42,564 nt of DNA from Caballeronia sp. BR00000012568055. Lineage in GTDB: Bacteria; Pseudomonadota; Gammaproteobacteria; Burkholderiales; Burkholderiaceae. The notes under the pieces are model-generated. The model saw nothing but the letters and a program-made list of their open reading frames with translations. It was not told the origin of the DNA and did no database searches. The stretch covers positions 1-42,564 of the forward strand of contig NZ_JAQFVG010000303.1 in assembly GCF_029439455.1 (NCBI RefSeq), given 5' to 3'. This document shows, in pieces, positions 17,829 through 27,993 of this stretch; within the stretch, counting starts at the first letter, position 1, and every line of letters begins with the position of its first letter. Both the position numbers and the translations under genes were made by a program.

Positions 17829-18845
17829 ATGCAAGTTTGGCTGAACGACCTGCAACACCTGCTCGCGCACGGCGATGCCGTCGTGCTCGTCACGGTCGCG
17901 CGTGTCGAAGGCTCCGCGCCGCGCGAGCCGGGCACGAAGATGATCGTCACGCGGGAAGACGCGCGCTACACCATCGGTGGTGGCCATCTGGAATGGAAGG
18001 CCATCGAAACCGCGCGACGCGTGCTGAAGGACGGCATGCGCGCCCCGCGCACGCGCCGGCTGGAGCGTTTCGCGCTGGGCCCGAGCCTCGGCCAATGCTG
18101 CGGCGGCGCGGTGGTGCTGGCCTTCGAACGGCTCGATGTCGGTGACCTGAACTGGGTCACGTCATTGAGCAAACGCGTGGCGCAAGGTTTATCGACGGTG
18201 CGCAGCGTGTCTTTCGCGCCGAACCCGGACGCGGTGATGCTTTCCGAGCCCGAACCCGGCGCCACCGATGCCGACTGCCTTCTGTGGGACGGCGCCGGTT
18301 TCGCCGAAAGCGGCGCGTTGCTGACCGAAACCATCGCGCCGCGCGACTTCCAGGTCGTGCTGTTCGGTGCGGGTCACGTGGGCGCGGCGCTGGTACGCGT
18401 GCTGGCCACGCTGCCCTGTCACGTCATCTGGGTCGATGAGCGCGATGCCGCGTTCCCGGATCCGCAATACGTGCCGGACAACGTGACCATCGAGCCGACC
18501 GACGCGCCCGACGAAGCCGTCGATCACGCGCCGCCGAATGCCTACTTCATCGTCATGACGCACAACCATACCGTCGATCTCGAACTGGCTGCGCGCATTC
18601 TCGCGCGTGGCGATTTCGCGTTCTTCGGCATGATTGGCTCGTTCACGAAGAAGAAGCAATTCGAGCATCGGCTGGCGGCGCGTGGCATCGATCCGGCGCG
18701 TATCGAGCGGATGGTGTGTCCGATCGGTATCGACGGAATCGTGGATAAAGCGCCCGAAGTGATCGCCGTTGCAGCAGCCGCCCAACTGCTGCAAGCGGTC
18801 GAAGCCAACGCTTCGTTGCGTACGTCGTCGCAACAGACTGCCTGA
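17829..18845 (+). CDS. xdhC: Xanthine dehydrogenase accessory protein XdhC
   Basis: 338 residues. XdhC binds molybdenum cofactor, promotes its sulfuration and inserts it into xanthine dehydrogenase. The N-terminal domain carries EGSAPREPGTKM and the key cysteine pair in LGQCCGGAV (C90, C91). The C-terminal Rossmann-like domain (about 172-330) has LFGAGHVGAAL (glycines at 180-185) and ends in a typical GMIGSFTKKK...CPIGI segment. It is followed 54 bases later by the deaminase gene in the same direction, fitting a purine-catabolism operon. The structural subunits XdhA and XdhB are not next to it, which is unusual. Confidence 0.93.
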   Translation: MQVWLNDLQHLLAHGDAVVLVTVARVEGSAPREPGTKMIVTREDARYTIGGGHLEWKAIETARRVLKDGMRAPRTRRLERFALGPSLGQCCGGAVVLAFERLDVGDLNWVTSLSKRVAQGLSTVRSVSFAPNPDAVMLSEPEPGATDADCLLWDGAGFAESGALLTETIAPRDFQVVLFGAGHVGAALVRVLATLPCHVIWVDERDAAFPDPQYVPDNVTIEPTDAPDEAVDHAPPNAYFIVMTHNHTVDLELAARILARGDFAFFGMIGSFTKKKQFEHRLAARGIDPARIERMVCPIGIDGIVDKAPEVIAVAAAAQLLQAVEANASLRTSSQQTA

Positions 18846-19922
<1,077 letters not shown>

Positions 19923-19925
19923 GCA

Positions 19926-21296
19926 ATGGACACGACAGCAACCATCGAACGCGACGTCACCGCTCTCGAACGCTTCTTCGGCATTCGGGCGGCGGGCTCG
20001 CGCACCAAGACCGAAATCGTCGCGGGCATCACGACGTTCCTCACGGCGATGTACATCATCGTCGTCAATCCGGGCATTCTTTCGCAGGCGGGCGTGCCGT
20101 TTCCGGCGGCGCTCACGGCCACGGTCATCGTCAGTTTTCTGGGAAGCTGCGCGATGGGTTTATATGCGCGCAATCCGGTGCTGGTCGCGCCGGGCATGGG
20201 CATGAACGCGCTGTTCACCTTCGTGATGGTCCACGGCGGCAAGATGCCGTGGCAAACCGCGCTCGGCTGCGTGTTCTGGGCAGGCGTGATCTTTACCGTG
20301 CTCGCACTGTTCAACGCCCGCAAGCTCGTCGTCGACGCGATTCCCGCGAATCTGCGGCATGCGGTGTCGTGCGGCATCGGCTTGTTCATCAGCTTGATCG
20401 GCCTGGTGAACGCGAAGTTCGTGGTGGGCGATCCGGTGACCATCGTGCATTCGGCATCGCTGAATCCGGTGGTGATTACGTTCCTCCTCGGCCTGGCTGT
20501 CACGACCGTGCTGGTCGCGCGCAAGATCACCGGCGCGCTGATGATCGGCATCGTGTTCACGACCATCATCGCGATTCCCATCGGCCGCTTTTACGGCGAT
20601 GGCACCGCGTACTGGCCCGCCGCCATCGCCACGAAAACGCTCGTCAACTGGAACGGTTTGTTCGCCGCGCCGGATTTCTCGGCGGTGATGCAGCTCGACT
20701 TTCTCGGCGCGCTGAAGGTCATCTACTGGCCGTTCATCTTCGTGATGCTGTTCACGTCGTTCTTCGACGCCCTCTCCACCTTCATGGCGATTTCCGAAGC
20801 CGGCAAGCTCTACGACAAGGACGGCAATCCGCGCAATATCCGCCAGTCGATGATGGTCGATTCCTTCTCCGCGCTGATTTCCGCGCCGCTCGGCACCAGT
20901 CCGGCGAACGCGCATATCGAATCGGCGGCGGGTATTTCGGCGGGTGGGCGCACCGGTCTCGTCGCCGTGGTCGCGGGTCTGTGCTTTCTGCCGTTCCTGT
21001 TCCTCTCGCCGCTTTTGTCGCTGGTTCCGGCGATTGCCACCGCGCCTGCGCTGGTGCTGGTCGGCGTGTTCATGATGGAAACGATCACGCAGATCGAATG
21101 GCATCGCTTCGACGAAGCCATTCCCGCCTTCCTCGCGATGATCCTGATTCCGCTGACCTACTCCATCACCGATGGCGTCGCCTACGGTTTTCTCGCCTTC
21201 GTCGTGCTGAAGGCGTTCACCGGCCGCGCGAAGGAAATCAAACCCGCGATGTGGGTCATCGCGGCATTCGCCTTGTTGCTGCTTTCGCAGTTGTAG
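19926..21296 (+). CDS. AzgA-type purine base permease (NCS2 superfamily)
   Basis: 456 residues with about 12-14 hydrophobic segments. The N-terminus LERFFGIRAAGSRTKTEIVAG followed by TTFLTAMYIIVVNPGIL is the hallmark of AzgA-like adenine/guanine/hypoxanthine:proton symporters (E. coli AdeP/GhxP group). PGMGMNALFTF and TSPANAHIESAAGISAGGRTGL correspond to the conserved substrate-binding helices. It should import adenine, guanine or hypoxanthine across the inner membrane. It lies three bases after the adenine-deaminase-like gene and 29 before guanine deaminase, giving an uptake-plus-deamination module. Confidence 0.92.
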   Translation: MDTTATIERDVTALERFFGIRAAGSRTKTEIVAGITTFLTAMYIIVVNPGILSQAGVPFPAALTATVIVSFLGSCAMGLYARNPVLVAPGMGMNALFTFVMVHGGKMPWQTALGCVFWAGVIFTVLALFNARKLVVDAIPANLRHAVSCGIGLFISLIGLVNAKFVVGDPVTIVHSASLNPVVITFLLGLAVTTVLVARKITGALMIGIVFTTIIAIPIGRFYGDGTAYWPAAIATKTLVNWNGLFAAPDFSAVMQLDFLGALKVIYWPFIFVMLFTSFFDALSTFMAISEAGKLYDKDGNPRNIRQSMMVDSFSALISAPLGTSPANAHIESAAGISAGGRTGLVAVVAGLCFLPFLFLSPLLSLVPAIATAPALVLVGVFMMETITQIEWHRFDEAIPAFLAMILIPLTYSITDGVAYGFLAFVVLKAFTGRAKEIKPAMWVIAAFALLLLSQL

Positions 21297-21325
21297 TCCT
21301 TTAATAGAAACGGAGACGTTGCACC

Positions 21326-22654
21326 ATGACTCAGACCGCTTACCGCGCCCAGTTGCTGACCTTTCGGGAAGATCCCGCGCATGCCGCTGACGGCGCGGTC
21401 TATGAGGCCGATGGCCTTCTGATCGTCGAGGACGGCAAAGTGGCCGCGGTAGGCGCGTATGCGTCGATCCGCGACAAACTCACGCCCGACGCGACCGTTC
21501 ACACCATGCGCGACAAGCTGATCGTGCCAGGTTTTATCGACTCGCACATTCACTATCCGCAAACGGACATGATCGCGTCGCCCGCACCGGGTTTGTTGCC
21601 GTGGCTGAACACGTACACGTTTCCCACGGAACGCGGCTTCGAGAATCCGGCGGTGGCGCGCGAAACGGCGAGCTTTTTTATCGATGAACTGCTGGCGTGC
21701 GGCACGACCACGGCGCTCGTGTACTGCACCGTCCACAAGCAATCCGCCGATGCGTTCTTCACCGAAAGCGAAACGCGCAATCTGCGCATGGTGGCGGGCA
21801 AGGTGCTGATGGATCGCAACTGCCCGGAGTTTTTGCGTGACACCGCGCAATCGGGTTACGACGACAGCGCGGAGTTGATCGCCAAGTGGCACGGACGCGG
21901 CCGTCAGCAATATGCGCTGACACCGCGATTCGCGCCGACATCGACGGAAGCGCAATTGGAAGCGTGCGGCGTGCTCGCGCAGAAGCATCAGGACGTGTTT
22001 ATTCAAACGCACGTCGCTGAAAACACCGACGAGATCAAATGGGTCGAAAGCCTGTTTCCGGGTCATCGCAGCTATCTCGACATTTACGATCACTACGGCT
22101 TGCTGCGTCGCCGCGCGGTGTATGGGCATTGCATCTATCTCGATGAGCAAGATCGCGCGCGCATGGCAGAAACGGGCGCGGTGGCATCGCATTGTCCGAC
22201 GTCGAATCTGTTTCTCGGCAGCGGTTTGTTCGATTTCGAGAAAGCTGGCGAATCAAATATGCCGGTCGCGCTGGCGACGGACGTCGGTGGCGGCACGTCG
22301 TTCTCCATGCTTCAGACGATGAACGAAGCGCACAAGGTCGCGCGTCTGACCGGGCATCATCTGACCGCGACGCGGATGTTCTGGCTCGCGACAACCGGCG
22401 CGGCGCAGGTGCTCGAAATGGACGACAAGATCGGCACGCTGGCGGTCGGCAGCGAAGCGGATTTCGTCGTGCTCGATCCGAACGCGACGCCGCTGCTTTC
22501 GCGTCGCATGGCGCGTACGGAATCGCTGGAAGAACTGCTGTTCGCGTTCGCGCTGCTGGGAGACGATCGCGCGGTGTTCGAGACGTACGCGGCGGGCAAG
22601 CGCGTGCATTCGCGTGAAAAGCGCCGGACGGCAGCGCTGGAATTGGCGGCCTGA
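21326..22654 (+). CDS. guaD: Guanine deaminase
   Basis: 442 residues of the amidohydrolase superfamily. Converts guanine to xanthine and ammonia. The zinc-binding GFIDSHIHYPQTDMI has H74 and H76. Later motifs are TPRFAPTSTEAQLEACG, QTHVAENTDEI, YGHCIYLDEQD and ATDVGGGTSFSMLQTM, which carries the metal-binding Asp; all are typical of GuaD rather than other amidohydrolases. GGAG lies in the 29-base gap before the ATG. Last gene of the xdhC-deaminase-permease-guaD run, ended by a strong terminator. Xanthine produced would need xanthine dehydrogenase, whose subunits are not in this window. Confidence 0.95.
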   Translation: MTQTAYRAQLLTFREDPAHAADGAVYEADGLLIVEDGKVAAVGAYASIRDKLTPDATVHTMRDKLIVPGFIDSHIHYPQTDMIASPAPGLLPWLNTYTFPTERGFENPAVARETASFFIDELLACGTTTALVYCTVHKQSADAFFTESETRNLRMVAGKVLMDRNCPEFLRDTAQSGYDDSAELIAKWHGRGRQQYALTPRFAPTSTEAQLEACGVLAQKHQDVFIQTHVAENTDEIKWVESLFPGHRSYLDIYDHYGLLRRRAVYGHCIYLDEQDRARMAETGAVASHCPTSNLFLGSGLFDFEKAGESNMPVALATDVGGGTSFSMLQTMNEAHKVARLTGHHLTATRMFWLATTGAAQVLEMDDKIGTLAVGSEADFVVLDPNATPLLSRRMARTESLEELLFAFALLGDDRAVFETYAAGKRVHSREKRRTAALELAA

Positions 22655-22681
22655 TTTAGATCGTTGGTTTAAGGTTAAGCG

Positions 22682-22713
22682 AAGCGCCCTTCGAATCGAA
22701 GGGCGCTTTTTGT
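22682..22713 (+). terminator. Intrinsic terminator after guaD
   Basis: AAGCGCCCTTCG pairs perfectly with CGAAGGGCGCTT around a three-base loop and is followed by a T run. Confidence 0.9.
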
Positions 22714-22810
22714 TTGCCCGGACACACGGCGCACAATGATTCGCTCGACGAAGCAAGCACGTTTATAGCAATCTCGTTAAAGTGCTGGCTGTCACGAAAA
22801 TCGCGCCATC

Positions 22811-23254
22811 ATGAAGCTTGTTCGTCGAATTTTCCGATTCATTCTGCCAGCCGCTTTTGCGTTGTCTGGCGCGCCTGCCCACGCGCAGCCGACTGCGATC
22901 GAGGCGCAACTCGATTGCAAATCAAGCGCGCACGATTTCATTGCACCGCTGATCGAGAGCAATCAAATCGAAGCGAAGCCGATGCGCGTCGAGCCGAATT
23001 CGGTCAATGCGTTTCGCCCGGTGAAGGGATCGGCGCTGACTGCTTACGGATTCAAGGTGTACGTGGCGCTGGGATATCAGAAGGACGATCCGATCTTCCA
23101 ACTCGGCAAAGGACAGCCGATCAGCGATTCGGCTTACGGCGTAGTCGTCTGGGGCGGCGACGATGAAGTCGCGCAGAAAGTGCACGCCGCAGGCAGCGGC
23201 GCGGATGTGCACCACGTCGCGCCTTTTATTACGGCGATTTTTTGCAAGCAGTAG
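22811..23254 (+). CDS. Secreted hypothetical protein
   Basis: 147 residues. A signal peptide (basic MKLVRRIFRF start, hydrophobic stretch, cleavage after AHA at about residue 25) precedes a compact soluble domain with two cysteines, in LDCKSS near the mature N-terminus and FCKQ at the very C-terminus. These could form a disulfide joining the two ends. I recognise no family. The stop codon is separated by a single base from the end of the convergent phosphonate operon, with no visible terminator between them. Confidence 0.78.
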   Translation: MKLVRRIFRFILPAAFALSGAPAHAQPTAIEAQLDCKSSAHDFIAPLIESNQIEAKPMRVEPNSVNAFRPVKGSALTAYGFKVYVALGYQKDDPIFQLGKGQPISDSAYGVVVWGGDDEVAQKVHAAGSGADVHHVAPFITAIFCKQ

Positions 23255-23255
23255 T

Positions 23256-24320
23256 TCAGCGAATCAGTTCTGCGACCGACGAAAGCAGCGTGTCCATATC
23301 GGCGGAAGTCACCGCGCCCATCGTCGAAATGCGGAACAGTTCCTTCGATAAACCTCCCTGCCCCGCATAGATCACGAAGCCTTTGGCTTTCAACGCATCG
23401 TGCAGCGTTTCATACGTGACACCCGCAGGCAATCGGTAAGCACGCAGCACCACCGACGATTCCTCCGCCGGCAACGCGCTCTCGATCCCGAGTTTCGCCA
23501 ATCCGGCACGCACTTGCTCAGCCAGCGCCGCATAGCGCGCATGACGCGCACGCCAGCCGCCTTCGTCCTCGAACTCGCGCAGCGCTTCGACCAGCGCGTA
23601 ATACGCGTGAACCGACGGCGTGAACGGCGTGTTGCGTGCATTCTGCAACTTCGCCAGTCGCGCGATGCCGAGGTAATACGTGCGGCTCGCGGCTCGGCTC
23701 AATGCATCGCGACGAGCGATCACGAACGCCGCGCCCGGCACGCCATGCAGACATTTATTCGCCGTCGCCGCGATCGCGGTGACGCCACCGCCATCGAAAT
23801 CGATCGCTTCGGCGCCGAAGCTGCTGACCGCATCGACCAATAAGCCGATGCCGCGTTGCGCACACGCGCGCGACAACTGATCGAGCGCGTTCAGCCGCCC
23901 GGTCGTCGTTTCGTGATGGATGATCGCGACATTGGTGAACGTGCCCGCATCGAGCTTAGCGATGATCGCGTCGATATCCGGCGCCTGCATCCACTCGTAC
24001 TTCGCGACTTCATGTTCGATGCCGTATTGCTGTGCAATCTGCGCGATACGGTCGCCATACACGCCGTTCTCGACGACGAGCAAACGCCCGCCTTCCGGCA
24101 CGAGTCCCGCGATCATACTTTCGACGGCGGCGGTGCCCGAACCCGTCATCAGCACGGCGCTCCACTTCGCCGGATCGAGTTCATACGCCGCGATCAGACG
24201 ATGCCGCGCCTCATCCTGCAAGTCGAAAAACTCTGGCTCACGATGGCACAGATCGGTTTGCAGCAGGCTCTTGCGCACGCGTTCGCTCAGCGTGACAGGA
24301 CCAGGATTGAGCAGCAGCAT
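23256..24320 (-). CDS. phnW: 2-aminoethylphosphonate transaminase
   Basis: 354 residues, fold-type I PLP enzyme of the class V aminotransferases. Interconverts phosphonoacetaldehyde and 2-aminoethylphosphonate with an amino-acid partner. Diagnostic stretches are LLLNPGPVTLSERV at the start, LLQTDLCHREPEF, LMTGSGTAAVE, HHETTTGRLN, VDAVSSFGAE (Asp163) and the Schiff-base lysine K189 in ATANKCLHGVPG. In catabolic operons the partner is phosphonoacetaldehyde hydrolase (PhnX); here there is none, and the enzyme follows PEP mutase and phosphonopyruvate decarboxylase, so it should run in the amine-forming direction. Its ATG overlaps the stop of the decarboxylase gene. Last gene of the seven-gene operon. 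Confidence 0.94.
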   Translation of the reverse strand: MLLLNPGPVTLSERVRKSLLQTDLCHREPEFFDLQDEARHRLIAAYELDPAKWSAVLMTGSGTAAVESMIAGLVPEGGRLLVVENGVYGDRIAQIAQQYGIEHEVAKYEWMQAPDIDAIIAKLDAGTFTNVAIIHHETTTGRLNALDQLSRACAQRGIGLLVDAVSSFGAEAIDFDGGGVTAIAATANKCLHGVPGAAFVIARRDALSRAASRTYYLGIARLAKLQNARNTPFTPSVHAYYALVEALREFEDEGGWRARHARYAALAEQVRAGLAKLGIESALPAEESSVVLRAYRLPAGVTYETLHDALKAKGFVIYAGQGGLSKELFRISTMGAVTSADMDTLLSSVAELIR

Positions 24321-25489
24321 CAGCGGCCTCCGATATGTTGTTGCAGACGCGCGCGCACGTCTTCAGGCGTGATTTTCGGACGCGGCAAATCGCTGGGCGT
24401 GCCGGTCTTGATCGACAGACGGGCGAAGCGCACGCCATCTACCGGAGAAGCTTCGAATAAACGATCGATGATGCCGATATCGTCGCCATCGAGCGCGAGC
24501 GCGTAGCCGCAAGCCGACGCCACCGACGCGAAATCGACGCCGCGCGAGACCGTCGCCTGACCGCCCGTCGATTCGTGCGCGCCGTTATCGAGCAGCAAAT
24601 GGACGAGGTTGGACGGACCGTACGCGCCGAGCGTGGCGAACACGCCCATGCGCATCAGCGCCGCGCCGTCGCCGTCGAGCGCGATCACGCGCAGGTCGGG
24701 ACGCGAGAGCGCGAGGCCGAGCGCCATCGGCGTGACGCAGCCCATCGAGCCGACCAGATACAACTGGTTCTCGCGATCGTCGATTGCGTACAACTCACGT
24801 CCGCAGAATCCCGTCGATGCGAGCACGACCGTCGAATCCTTCGGCGTATTGGCGATGACTTTTTGAAGCGCATCGTGACGGGAGACGCGTTCGCCACCGA
24901 ATCGCTCGACTTTTGCGGACGTTGACGAAGCACGCACGCCCGACAACCCAGTCTTCTTCAACTCGTAAGGCGCGACGCTGCCCTTCTGCATCACCAGCGC
25001 ATACGGACGGCCGGTGCTGTCCATATACTCCGTCGCGCGATCCAGCGCCGCACCGATCTGATCCGCTTCCGTCGGAAACAACTCCCACGGAATCTCCATC
25101 GTTTCGAGCATCTGCGGCGTGATCGGACCCATCAGCGCGTGTTGCGGCTCGTCGTGCACGCCAGGCTGGCCGCGCCATGTGACGATCAGCAATTGCGGCA
25201 GACGGAACGTCCACGTCAGCGACGTCAGCGGGCTCACCGCGTTGCCGAGCCCGGAGTTCTGCATCATCGCGATACCGCGACGCTTCACGCCGCCGAATCC
25301 GGATGCGCCCAACGCCACGCCCGCGATCAGCGCGACCGCATCGCCTTCGTTCGCCGCCGACACGTAATGCAGCGATTCATCCTGCAACACGTAGTTGATG
25401 AACGGCGTCAGAAACGAGCACGGCACGCCCGCGTACCAGTCGAAACCGCGTTCGCGCGCGGCTTCGACGAACTGTGCGGCTTCAATCAC
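24320..25489 (-). CDS. aepY: Phosphonopyruvate decarboxylase
   Basis: 389 residues from a GTG at 25489. A GGAGAG about seven bases upstream and an 8-base overlap with the preceding gene support this start; the open frame continues upstream without a better one. A thiamine-diphosphate enzyme that decarboxylates phosphonopyruvate to phosphonoacetaldehyde, the irreversible step that pulls the unfavourable PEP-mutase equilibrium. Visible are the N-terminal pyrimidine-binding part with [14 protein letters not shown] and the catalytic-type Glu48 in [10 protein letters not shown]. The ThDP-Mg motif GDG (273-275) to N302 in [14 protein letters not shown] also matches Ppd/AepY proteins of phosphonate producers. 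Confidence 0.94.
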   Translation of the reverse strand: MIEAAQFVEAARERGFDWYAGVPCSFLTPFINYVLQDESLHYVSAANEGDAVALIAGVALGASGFGGVKRRGIAMMQNSGLGNAVSPLTSLTWTFRLPQLLIVTWRGQPGVHDEPQHALMGPITPQMLETMEIPWELFPTEADQIGAALDRATEYMDSTGRPYALVMQKGSVAPYELKKTGLSGVRASSTSAKVERFGGERVSRHDALQKVIANTPKDSTVVLASTGFCGRELYAIDDRENQLYLVGSMGCVTPMALGLALSRPDLRVIALDGDGAALMRMGVFATLGAYGPSNLVHLLLDNGAHESTGGQATVSRGVDFASVASACGYALALDGDDIGIIDRLFEASPVDGVRFARLSIKTGTPSDLPRPKITPEDVRARLQQHIGGR

Positions 25490-27179
25490 GCGCGCTCTCC
25501 AAACCTTCCGAGCCGATAGGCGTCTGACCATGCGCGAAATCGCCCGCGCGACGGAAATCGTCGAGGTCGTTCACGCCGCGCCAGTGGCCGTGCACGTACT
25601 GCACTTCGATCTTCTGACCTTGCGCGATCAAGGCGTTGAGCAACGCGGCCATATCGAGCTTGTTGAAATCGGCGCGCGATTGCAGTTCGGTGAGCGTCGA
25701 AAGCAGACGTTCACGCGCAGCGGCGCGCACGTTGATGAGACCCATCCAGCGGCCTTGCGGCGCGCGGCCATCGCTCAATGACTGGCCTGCGCCGACCACG
25801 CTTTCCAGCCACACTTTCTGGCCGAACAAAGCGCGATCATCGCCGGTCGAGCAATAGGCGAAGTCCGTCGCGGCTTCGCCCGCTTGCGGCGTCTGCGACG
25901 AATCCACCACCACGGTGAAGTCGCTGTCCGCTTCGACCAGATCGCGCAGGATATAGCTGCGGAACAGCAGATCGCCGTAGGAAATCACGGTATCGCCGCT
26001 GAGATGCTTGGCCGCGCACGCAAGCGATGCCAGTTCGCCCGTCGATTCATGCTGCTCGTTGACGACCAGCCGAATGCCGCCCTTTTCAATCGCATCCGCA
26101 CGATAGCCGCCGACCACCGTAATATCGTTGATGCGTTCCTTCTTGAACGCCTCGACCAGATGGCTCAGCAGCGGCTTGCCCGCGACCGGCAGCATCACCT
26201 TCGGACGATCGGCGGTCACCGCTTCCAGACCCGCGCCACGGCTTGCCGCCAGCACGACCGCGCTGCGCTTCTCGTTGGCTGCCGTCAGATAGATGTTCTC
26301 GGCGGCCGAATATTCATCGGCATCCTGAAGACGGAAAATCTCGTTGACCGCCGCGATACGGTCTTCCACATTGACCAGCGTTTCGCTGTCGTGGATTTCC
26401 TTGGCGATGGCCTGCATCGCCGAAACCGAGCCGCGAATCAGATGGTTCGCCCAGATCACGCAACTGATGCCCGCCTGACGGAACACGTCGGTCGGCGTGC
26501 TGTAGTACTTGGTCGGCACAATCACCAGCGGACCGCGCCCCGCCCACTCGCGCGCGAACGTCAGAATCTCATCGGGCTTGGAAAGCTTCGAGTGAATCAG
26601 AATCGCGTCCGCGCCCGCCGCGCGATACGCCTCGGCGCGCTTCAGCGCTTCGTCCATGCCCCAACCGGCAATCAACGCTTCCACGCGCGCGACGATCGAA
26701 AAGTTAGGATCGCTTTGCGAATCCTTGCCCGCCTTGATCTTGCCGCAGAACTCGTCCATATCGGCGAGCGGCTGCGCTTCGCCGTTGATGAAGCTGTTGG
26801 TCTTCGGAAACTGCTTGTCTTCGATACACACGCCCGCAATACCGCGCTGCTCCAGCTTCTTCACCAGCCGACGCACATTGTTGAAGTTGCCGTAGCCGGT
26901 GTCACCATCGAGCAGAATCGGTAGATCGCTGGCGTCGGCCATGAATTCGAGGTTATCGACGACCTGCGTCCAGCTTGCTTCGTTGTTGTCGCGAACGCCG
27001 AATTGCGCGGAGATCGACAGACCCGAGCCCCAGATCGCCTTGAAGCCCGCTTCCCGCGCAATGCGCGCCGAAATGCCGTTGTGCGCTTCCATCAGGAATT
27101 CGAGGCGATTGCTTTGCAGCATCTCGCGCAGGCGCATGGTGCGCGAATAGCCGACCGGAATTTGTGTAGGTGCGTTCAT
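25482..27179 (-). CDS. aepX: PEP mutase fused to a nucleotidyltransferase domain
   Basis: 565 residues, two domains. Residues about 10-300 form a PEP mutase of the isocitrate-lyase superfamily, which rearranges PEP to phosphonopyruvate and is the entry to nearly all natural C-P compounds. DGDTGYG is at 91-97 and the diagnostic EDKxxxxxNS is complete at 120-129. Residues about 306-555 are a sugar-/choline-phosphate nucleotidyltransferase-like domain. There the usual LAAGxGxRL reads LAASRGAGL (310-318), although RPK (325-327) is kept, so the nucleotide loop is altered. PEP mutase/nucleotidyltransferase fusions are known from phosphonate clusters. The gene lies 27 bases after a separate nucleotidyltransferase gene and overlaps the decarboxylase gene. 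Confidence 0.93.
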   Translation of the reverse strand: MNAPTQIPVGYSRTMRLREMLQSNRLEFLMEAHNGISARIAREAGFKAIWGSGLSISAQFGVRDNNEASWTQVVDNLEFMADASDLPILLDGDTGYGNFNNVRRLVKKLEQRGIAGVCIEDKQFPKTNSFINGEAQPLADMDEFCGKIKAGKDSQSDPNFSIVARVEALIAGWGMDEALKRAEAYRAAGADAILIHSKLSKPDEILTFAREWAGRGPLVIVPTKYYSTPTDVFRQAGISCVIWANHLIRGSVSAMQAIAKEIHDSETLVNVEDRIAAVNEIFRLQDADEYSAAENIYLTAANEKRSAVVLAASRGAGLEAVTADRPKVMLPVAGKPLLSHLVEAFKKERINDITVVGGYRADAIEKGGIRLVVNEQHESTGELASLACAAKHLSGDTVISYGDLLFRSYILRDLVEADSDFTVVVDSSQTPQAGEAATDFAYCSTGDDRALFGQKVWLESVVGAGQSLSDGRAPQGRWMGLINVRAAARERLLSTLTELQSRADFNKLDMAALLNALIAQGQKIEVQYVHGHWRGVNDLDDFRRAGDFAHGQTPIGSEGLESARD

Positions 27180-27206
27180 CTTTTCAAAGCTCCTTTCGAT
27201 GCTTCT

Positions 27207-27971
27207 TCAGCCTGCGAACTGACGCAGCGGCTGCAATTGCGGCAACACTTCGTCCGCGGCGCGCGTCACGTCGTTCTGGAAATCGATTTCGATCCACGGT
27301 GCGCCGGTGACATCGGCGATATCGAACTTCGCGGATTGCTCTTGCAAGAGGTCGCGCACGGCTTCTTCGTGCGGCATCTTCGCGCGGCCCGTGGCCACGT
27401 AGTCGGCGCAGATTTCGGCGAGGCGCGTGGCGGTCTGTTGATCGAAACGGAAAAAGCCGACCGATTCGCCGATGGTGTCGTACGTCAATCCCGCCGCGAC
27501 CTGCTTGCGCAGTTCCACCGGCACGCCGTTCTCGATGCACAGCTTCACCGGCTCATCGCCCGCTTCGAAATCGCGGTCGATCAGCAGGCGGTTCACGCTT
27601 TCGCCCGCCACCAGCGGATCGAAAATGCGCTCGTCGTAGAGCACGTCGGCGTCCATCAGCAGCACGTCGCCGCCGCGCGTCATGGCGTCGCGCGCGGTGT
27701 GGACAGAGAGCACGCTGCCGAGCGTGAATTCATCGTTCACGACGATCTCGCACGCCGGCTTCCAGTCGATCGAGTCGAGTTCGGCGGCGATCTGTTCGCT
27801 CTTGAAGCCGGTGACGAACACGACTTCATCGACACCCGCGCCCTTCAGATAATGCAGATGGCGTTCGAGCAGCGAGGCATCGCCGAACTTCAGAAGACAC
27901 TTGGGCTTTTGCTGGCCTTCGGGTTGCACGAGGCGCAAACCCATCCCGGCCGCAAGAATAATTGCGCGCAT
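27207..27971 (-). CDS. Stand-alone nucleotidyltransferase, candidate phosphonate cytidylyltransferase
   Basis: 254 residues from the ATG at 27971; a purine-rich GAAGGGAACC precedes it, and the open frame extends upstream only into the neighbouring gene. NTP-transferase fold with an intact nucleotide loop LAAGMGLRL (6-14), KPK (22-24) and a metal-binding DAD at 107-109. The family makes activated head groups such as CDP-choline, CDP-glycerol or CDP-inositol, and its members in phosphonate clusters make CMP-2-aminoethylphosphonate. Given its neighbours, I infer CTP plus aminoethylphosphonate as the reaction. A sugar or inositol phosphate substrate is possible. It may supply the activity that the altered domain of the fused PEP mutase lacks. 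Confidence 0.85.
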   Translation of the reverse strand: MRAIILAAGMGLRLVQPEGQQKPKCLLKFGDASLLERHLHYLKGAGVDEVVFVTGFKSEQIAAELDSIDWKPACEIVVNDEFTLGSVLSVHTARDAMTRGGDVLLMDADVLYDERIFDPLVAGESVNRLLIDRDFEAGDEPVKLCIENGVPVELRKQVAAGLTYDTIGESVGFFRFDQQTATRLAEICADYVATGRAKMPHEEAVRDLLQEQSAKFDIADVTGAPWIEIDFQNDVTRAADEVLPQLQPLRQFAG

Positions 27972-27993
27972 GTTTTGGTTCCCTTCGAGGAAA

